Shown here: positions 59,519-64,000 of the stretch, piece by piece | Layout of the letters: the number at the start of each line of letters is the position of its first letter | Position numbering within the stretch: the stretch's first letter is position 1 | Source of the DNA: Microlunatus endophyticus | GTDB lineage: Bacteria; Actinomycetota; Actinomycetes; Propionibacteriales; Propionibacteriaceae | Assembly: GCF_014646195.1 (NCBI RefSeq) | Contig: NZ_BMMZ01000009.1 | Span: 1-64,000 of the forward strand | Length of the DNA stretch: 64,000 nt | Direction of reading: 5' to 3' | The notes under the pieces: generated by a model | Databases searched by the model: none | What the model saw: only the letters and a program-made list of their open reading frames with translations | What the model was told of the DNA's origin: nothing | Program-made: the position numbers and the translations under genes

Positions 59519-60445
59519 CTATTTCTGCGATACGCCGAGCGTCCCGAGCCCCATCATGAAATACCGCTGTGCGAAGAAGAACAACACCAGCGGCGGCAAC
59601 ATGTAGAGCAGGTTGGACGCCATGTAGTAGTTGAATTGCGGGGTTGCCTCGCTCAGTCCGCCCATGAAGTTGGCCATGCCCAGCGAGAGGGTGTACTTGG
59701 TCTCGCTGTTGAGATAGACCAGCGGATTGAGGAAGTCGTTCCAGGAACCCTGGAAGGCCATGATGATCATCGTGATCCACAGCGGCTTGGTGAGCGGGAC
59801 CATCAACCGGGTGAAGATCTTCCAATGGCCGGCACCGTCGATCATCGCCGACTCGTCGATCGACCGTGGGATCGCCGTGAAGTACTGTCTGGCCAGGAAG
59901 ATGAAGACCGGGTTGCCGAAGAACGACGGCAGGATCAGTGGGAACCAGGTGTCGATCAGGCCCATCGCGAAGAACATCCGCTGGATCGGGATGAGGGTGA
60001 CGATACCCGGCACGAAGATCGAGAAGGTGAAGAGGTAGAACCAGAAGTTCCTGCCGGGAAACTGGATCCGCGCGATGGCGTAACCGACCAGCATGGAGCT
60101 GGCCACCGATCCGAAGACCGACAGCACGGTGATGGTGACGGTGTTGGCCAGCAGCTGGGGGAAGTGGATCTCCCGTGGGCCGCTGACGAAATTCGACCAC
60201 TGGAACGAGCTCGGCAGCAGCTGTGGCGGCAGTTGCAGGATGTTGCTGTCGGGCTTCAGTGCGATCGAGACCATCCATAGCAACGGCACCAGCATGGTCG
60301 CCCCGAGCAGGCTGCAGAGCAGATACCAGCAGATCCTCGACACGGTCATCGGCACCCGCCTGCTCAACGGGACATGCCGTTTGATCACCAGGTCGGAGCC
60401 TGGCTCTACCTTTCGGCTCGGGTAGGTCGCAGAAGCCGCAGGCAT
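59519..60445 (-). CDS. CUT1 sugar ABC transporter permease (MalG type)
   Basis: 308-aa permease with six membrane helices and an EAA loop reading DESAMIDGAGHWKIF. ISIALKPDSNILQLPPQL-type and C-terminal FFAQRYFMMGL sequences are typical. The ATG at 60445 lies two bases after the upstream permease stop, so the two are co-translated. The open frame extends to 60472 but would overlap that gene. Confidence 0.92.
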   Translation of the reverse strand: MPAASATYPSRKVEPGSDLVIKRHVPLSRRVPMTVSRICWYLLCSLLGATMLVPLLWMVSIALKPDSNILQLPPQLLPSSFQWSNFVSGPREIHFPQLLANTVTITVLSVFGSVASSMLVGYAIARIQFPGRNFWFYLFTFSIFVPGIVTLIPIQRMFFAMGLIDTWFPLILPSFFGNPVFIFLARQYFTAIPRSIDESAMIDGAGHWKIFTRLMVPLTKPLWITMIIMAFQGSWNDFLNPLVYLNSETKYTLSLGMANFMGGLSEATPQFNYYMASNLLYMLPPLVLFFFAQRYFMMGLGTLGVSQK

Positions 60446-60447
60446 GG

Positions 60448-61398
60448 TCACTTGGTCTCCTCGAAGACCCACATCGACGACGTCTTCAGCGTGACGCCGG
60501 TGATGATCATGATGATCACGAAGAGGACCAGGGCCTCAGCCGTCGCCAAACCCAGATTGGGATAGCTGCCGAAGGCGTCGGTGTAGATCTTGTACATGAA
60601 CAGCATCGTCGAGGTGCCGGGACCGCCGTTGGTCAGGACGGCGACCTGATTGAAGGCCTGGAACGCCAGTACCAGTCCCAGCACCACCTGGAGCAGCATG
60701 ATCGGCGTGATCAACGGCAAGGTGATCGAGAAGAACATCCGGACCGGTCCGGCGCCGTCGGTGCGTGCCGCCTCGTACACCTCGGTCGGCACATTCTGCA
60801 GGCCGGCCAGGAAGATGATCATGGAACCGCCGACACCCCAGACTCCGATGATCACGATCGACGGCATGGCCATCCGGTCGCTCTGCAGCCACTGGCTGGT
60901 CGGTAGGTTCAGCGCCGTCAGCAGCTGGTTGGCCAGCCCGTACAGCGGATCGTAGATGTATTTCCACAGCGTGAGGACCGCGATCGACGGCAACACGACC
61001 GGCAGATAGAAGATTGTCCGAAAGATCTTGACGCCGACGATCATCCGGTTCAGCAGCACCGCCAATGCCAGCCCGAAGACGATGCTCGACGGGACGCTGA
61101 GCAGCACGAAGTAGGCGGTCGCCCGCAGCGATGGCCAGAAGGTCGGGTCCTCGAAGAGCATGTACCGGAAGTTGGCCAGCCCGTCCCAGGTGGCAGGACT
61201 CAGACCGTCCCATTGGGTGAAGGCGTGGTACGCCGAGCTGATCAACGGATAGATCACGAATGCGGCAACGCCGACGATCATGGGCAGGATGAAGAGGTAG
61301 GCCGTCATCGTGGTGCGCCGTCGGTGGCTCGGGCCGCGGCGCGGGCTGTGGGCACGGGCCCGGCTGTCCGATCGGGGTTGCACTGCCTCAGTGGTCAC
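60448..61398 (-). CDS. CUT1 sugar ABC transporter permease (MalF type)
   Basis: 316-aa permease with an Arg-rich cytoplasmic N terminus, six membrane helices, and the EAA loop EAARTDGAGPVRMFF followed by VLTNGGPGTSTMLFMYKIY. It starts at a GTG with no good ribosome binding site of its own, but a 12-codon ORF with GGAGGG ends on it with a GTGA overlap, suggesting coupled translation. First gene of the operon; no ATPase gene follows, implying a shared MsiK-type ATPase. Confidence 0.9.
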   Translation of the reverse strand: MTTEAVQPRSDSRARAHSPRRGPSHRRRTTMTAYLFILPMIVGVAAFVIYPLISSAYHAFTQWDGLSPATWDGLANFRYMLFEDPTFWPSLRATAYFVLLSVPSSIVFGLALAVLLNRMIVGVKIFRTIFYLPVVLPSIAVLTLWKYIYDPLYGLANQLLTALNLPTSQWLQSDRMAMPSIVIIGVWGVGGSMIIFLAGLQNVPTEVYEAARTDGAGPVRMFFSITLPLITPIMLLQVVLGLVLAFQAFNQVAVLTNGGPGTSTMLFMYKIYTDAFGSYPNLGLATAEALVLFVIIMIITGVTLKTSSMWVFEETK

Positions 61399-61433
61399 GA
61401 TGACCGCCGCCCCGGCACTGCGCGTGATTCCAT
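61395..61433 (-). CDS. Possible 12-aa leader ORF before the importer operon
   Basis: ATG at 61433 with GGAGGG nine bases upstream encodes MESRAVPGRRSS and stops at 61395, overlapping the permease GTG by four bases (GTGA). The permease lacks its own Shine-Dalgarno sequence, so this leader probably feeds ribosomes to it. No attenuator structure was found. Confidence 0.4.
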   Translation of the reverse strand: MESRAVPGRRSS

Positions 61434-61553
61434 CCTTGTTTTCCCTCCACCCGTGCGCAGGAGGCCGCCTGCGCCAGGGTCTTCAATGTCGCCGTTGTCA
61501 TTGGGGTGGCGGCCTGGCGACCGCCGGACCGGATGCATGGAGCCCGGTCCTGG

Positions 61554-61610
61554 GGAGTACACGTGCGCAGTCATCATGTCAACGTTGACGGGCAGCTGTC
61601 AACGATGACA
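61554..61610. promoter_or_regulatory. Two LacI operators and the importer promoter
   Basis: TGTCAACGTTGACG (61577-61590) and TGTCAACGATGACA (61597-61610) are near-perfect LacI-type palindromes whose centres are 20 bp apart, two helical turns. On the minus strand the first contains TTGACA (61577-61582), followed after 17 bp by TACTCC (61554-61559), a plausible promoter for the importer operon. Binding would block it directly. Confidence 0.75.
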
Positions 61611-61715
61611 TTTCCAGAGTCGAGCCGTGGCCTGATCCGGAGCGCGGACGCCTACCATGTGGCCATGACAGGAGCAGTCGGTGACCGGCTTCCCGGTGGG
61701 CTCGCCGGGAGTGTG

Positions 61716-62717
61716 ATGCCGAGCGGGTCGCGTCCGAGTCTGAAGGATGTCGCAATCGCGACCGGGTTGAGCATCAAGACCGTGTCCCGTGCCCTGCGCG
61801 GCGAGAACAACGTCGCCGAAGCGACCCGGAAGCTCGTCCAGACCGAGGCGGACCGGCTCGGCGTCCAGGTGAATGATGTCGCTGCCGGACTGCGCCGCAA
61901 GTCCCAGGCGATGACCTCCATCGGCGTGCTGCTGGGGGATTTCGCCAATCCGTTCTCGGCCCAGATGCTCAAGGGCATCGACTCCGTTGCGGCAACCCAC
62001 CGGCACCTGGTGCTGACCGCCGACGCCCAGTACAGCCCCGAGACCGAACGCAACGCCATTCGGTCGTTTCTCGCTCATCGGGTGGCCGGCCTGATCATCG
62101 CACCCAGCGGCAAGGACCTGAGCTACCTGCGGACCCAGGCCGCGTACGGGCCGGCCGTGGTCTTTGTGGACTCCCCGCCACCGGAGGCGGAAAGCGCCTC
62201 GGATTCGGTGACCACGACCAATTTCGAGAGCACCAGGACCGGAGTCGGGCGCCTGGTCGCGCGCGGGCGCCGGCGGATCGGCTACCTCGGCCACCCGCGT
62301 GGTGGGACCGGCGCCAACGAGCGCTGGGCCGGCTACCTGGCCGCCTTGGAAGACGCCGGGATCGCGCCGGACCAGTCGGTGATCCGGCACGACCTGGTCA
62401 CCGAGGCCGACGCGACCCGGGCCGCCGAACTGATCCTCGCCGCCGGCGACCTCGATGCCCTGATGGTGGACAACAACCAGTTGTGCCTGGGCGTCCTGCA
62501 GTCCCCGACCTACGCCAAGCTGCGGCCCGAGACGCTCAGCTTCGACAACTTCGCCCTGGCCCCGCAGTTCGGGATCACCGTCATCGACAGCAACCCGTAC
62601 GAGGTCGGGCGAATCGGTGCCCAGCTACTCTTCGGGCGCCTGGCCGACCCGGGCCGTCCGCCGCAGCATGTCCGCATCCCGGCGAACCTGATCGTCCACG
62701 ACGACCCGATCTATTGA
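61716..62717 (+). CDS. LacI family transcriptional regulator
   Basis: 333-aa repressor. The HTH begins at once (RPSLKDVAIATGLSIKTVSR), then the hinge (VNDVAAGLRRKSQA) and the sugar-binding domain (SIGVLLGDFANPFSAQML, LSFDNFALAPQFGITVIDSN). The ATG at 61716 is preferred because GGGAG lies four bases before it, as in the other LacI gene here, and the HTH then starts at residue 6; ATG 61665 is possible. Two strong operators lie about 105 bp upstream, between it and the divergent importer operon. It should repress that operon and itself until the imported sugar binds. Confidence 0.92.
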   Translation: MPSGSRPSLKDVAIATGLSIKTVSRALRGENNVAEATRKLVQTEADRLGVQVNDVAAGLRRKSQAMTSIGVLLGDFANPFSAQMLKGIDSVAATHRHLVLTADAQYSPETERNAIRSFLAHRVAGLIIAPSGKDLSYLRTQAAYGPAVVFVDSPPPEAESASDSVTTTNFESTRTGVGRLVARGRRRIGYLGHPRGGTGANERWAGYLAALEDAGIAPDQSVIRHDLVTEADATRAAELILAAGDLDALMVDNNQLCLGVLQSPTYAKLRPETLSFDNFALAPQFGITVIDSNPYEVGRIGAQLLFGRLADPGRPPQHVRIPANLIVHDDPIY

Positions 62718-62802
62718 CCTGATCTGCTGACCGCGCCGGCCATGGGGAGGATCGCGCCGTGATATCCCGGCATGATCTTCCTCACGGGCGGGCACCCCTG
62801 CA

Positions 62803-63948
62803 CTACTCGGCGACAATCCCCTCTCCGCCGGCTGCCTGCGGCACGGTGACCGACCCGATCCGGGACAGGCTACCGTTGCTGTTGATCATGAACTCGTCGA
62901 CCATGCCCGCCGCTCCGGTCTGCACATAGAGGTTGCGCCCGTCCTGGCTGACCGCCGCATCGACGGTGCCGGCATCGGTGCTCACGGTCTGCAGCGGGGT
63001 GATCGTGCCGTTGCGCCCGATCCGGTAGCTGGTGACGGTTGCGCTGCCGGCGTTGGAGACGTACGCCACCCCGTCGCGTACGACCACCCAGCAGGTCGCC
63101 TGCTGGTCCGTCGACTCTCGGTCGAGCAGCCCGAGGCTGCCATCACGGCGCAGGGCGAAGGTTGCAACGGAATTGGTGCCCGCCTCGGTGGCGACGACCC
63201 GACCGAACCTGTCGAAATCGAAGCCGAACGGGACCCGGCCGGCCAGCTGGGTCACCACCCGACCGCCGGTCAGCCAGCCGGAAAGGCCGACCCTGAAGGT
63301 CTCGAACGAACTCCCGTCACCCTTGGTGGCAACGATCAGGTCTCGGCCGTCCGGTGTCAGGCTGAGCTCTGCCGGAGTGCTGGTGAACTCCGGCGACGCC
63401 TGCGGGTCGAAGCCCAGTTCGTGGTGCCACTGATCGATCTTGATCAGCTTCCCGCCCAGACTCAGATATCCCTGGATCGATCCGCCGTCGCGGGCGTTGA
63501 GGACGTAGACCGCCCGGCCCGAAGCGGCGATGCTCACCGGGAACGAGCCGCCCGAGTTGATCACCTGCTCACGGACAAGCCCGCTGCCGGTGATCTTGAA
63601 GTTGGTGATCGTATTGCTGCCGGCGTTGACGGCGTACAGGTGATCACCCTGGCGGACCAGCGATTTCTCGGAGGCGAGATGATCGACCTGTGAACCACCG
63701 AGCACGCCGCCCTTGCCGCCGGTCGGATAGCTGATGGCCCCAGTCAGTGTGCCGAAGCTGCCGCGGTTGTAGCGGACGACGGCATTGCCGGCGGTGTTGT
63801 CCGTCTGGACGTAGACGGCGCCCGACGGACTCCGGTTCTGCCTCGTCGGAGTGTGATGGGCGGGCGAGCCCCATGCTGCGGGGACTGCTGTTGTGGCGAG
63901 AGCTGCGGCCAACACCGAACCGGTGATGACGCGAGAACGGGTTTTCAT
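62803..63948 (-). CDS. Secreted beta-propeller protein (lactonase/YVTN-like)
   Basis: 381-aa exported protein. A Sec signal (KTRSRVITGSVLAAALATT, ending near PAAWGS) is followed by about seven beta-propeller blades with repeated VYV-N and F-I-GSGL style strands, resembling the lactonase (6-phosphogluconolactonase-like) and YVTN families. The start at 63948 has AGGGAG nine bases upstream; the ATG at 63957 is too close to it. No lipobox or anchor, so it is probably released. No enzymatic residues can be named. It is convergent to the LacI gene, and its promoter region lies at the right edge of the window. Confidence 0.8.
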   Translation of the reverse strand: MKTRSRVITGSVLAAALATTAVPAAWGSPAHHTPTRQNRSPSGAVYVQTDNTAGNAVVRYNRGSFGTLTGAISYPTGGKGGVLGGSQVDHLASEKSLVRQGDHLYAVNAGSNTITNFKITGSGLVREQVINSGGSFPVSIAASGRAVYVLNARDGGSIQGYLSLGGKLIKIDQWHHELGFDPQASPEFTSTPAELSLTPDGRDLIVATKGDGSSFETFRVGLSGWLTGGRVVTQLAGRVPFGFDFDRFGRVVATEAGTNSVATFALRRDGSLGLLDRESTDQQATCWVVVRDGVAYVSNAGSATVTSYRIGRNGTITPLQTVSTDAGTVDAAVSQDGRNLYVQTGAAGMVDEFMINSNGSLSRIGSVTVPQAAGGEGIVAE

Positions 63949-64000
63949 GGGTGACATCTCCCTGGTGACGTGTACGGGTGGTCGACCGTCGCCCGGGGGT

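Noticed and set aside
4341..62802. Intrinsic terminators at the convergent gene ends near 20540, 38780 and 62760
   Set aside because: Only short stems of five to six base pairs were found there; no convincing terminator could be drawn.
1..64000. CRISPR arrays, tRNA or rRNA genes, prophage or insertion sequences
   Set aside because: No regular spacer repeats, cloverleaf-like sequences, integrase, transposase or terminal inverted repeats were seen on either strand.

Overview
The window is high-GC, densely coded DNA of a free-living actinomycete. Overlapping ATGA/GTGA operons, twin-arginine lipoprotein signals, MsiK-type sugar transporters without their own ATPase and a dispersed palindromic repeat peptide (APSTPSGISGPELVAG) all fit Propionibacteriales, possibly Microlunatus or a relative. 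That placement is inference. No rRNA, tRNA, CRISPR array, phage or transposase was seen. Almost the whole window is a carbohydrate and organic-acid catabolic island.

Layout. 1-3.2 kb: a helix-turn-helix protein with a repeat-built N terminus, a DUF1990 protein and a GH32-type enzyme. 3.3-20.5 kb: an eleven-gene minus-strand operon (19580 to 4327) with an Opp-type ABC importer, three GH42-like enzymes, a tartronate-semialdehyde reductase, a hydroxypyruvate isomerase-like protein and an enolase-superfamily dehydratase. A GntR/FCD regulator is divergent at its head and a LacI regulator is convergent at its tail. 20.6-28.8 kb: a minus-strand glc operon (glcB-glcG-glcD-glcE-glcF-malic enzyme) that can carry glycolate through glyoxylate and malate to pyruvate. 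28.8-29.8 kb: the largest gap, holding the frameshifted remains of an IclR regulator. 29.8-38.8 kb: a plus-strand operon with a CUT1 sugar importer, a 908-aa putative glycosidase, a GH42-like protein and an intact IclR regulator. 38.8-44.5 kb: minus-strand genes for a paralogous 832-aa putative glycosidase, a metallo-beta-lactamase-fold protein, an aldo/keto reductase and another GH42-like protein. 44.7-47.9 kb: kdpE-kdpD without kdpFABC. 48-49.5 kb: an aldo/keto reductase and an HxlR regulator. 49.6-57.2 kb: GH38 alpha-mannosidase with an MGH1-like glycosidase, two UxuA-like dehydratase-fold proteins and a BKACE enzyme. 57.2-62.7 kb: a second CUT1 importer with a short-chain dehydrogenase and a divergent LacI regulator with two clear operators. 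62.8-63.9 kb: a secreted beta-propeller protein.

How it fits together. Three ABC importers would bring in oligosaccharides or sugar acids. The glycosidases would trim them, and the dehydratases, isomerases and reductases would convert the resulting sugar acids to C3 and C2 units. The glc operon could then take the C2 acids into central metabolism. The most unusual content is a set of GH42-related proteins spread over three operons. They keep a four-cysteine zinc-cluster pattern, but at least two lack the usual catalytic WNE motif. Beside them are two very large paralogous putative glycosidases, and a shared 29-bp upstream element links several of these units to the decayed IclR gene. Substrates cannot be read from the sequence.
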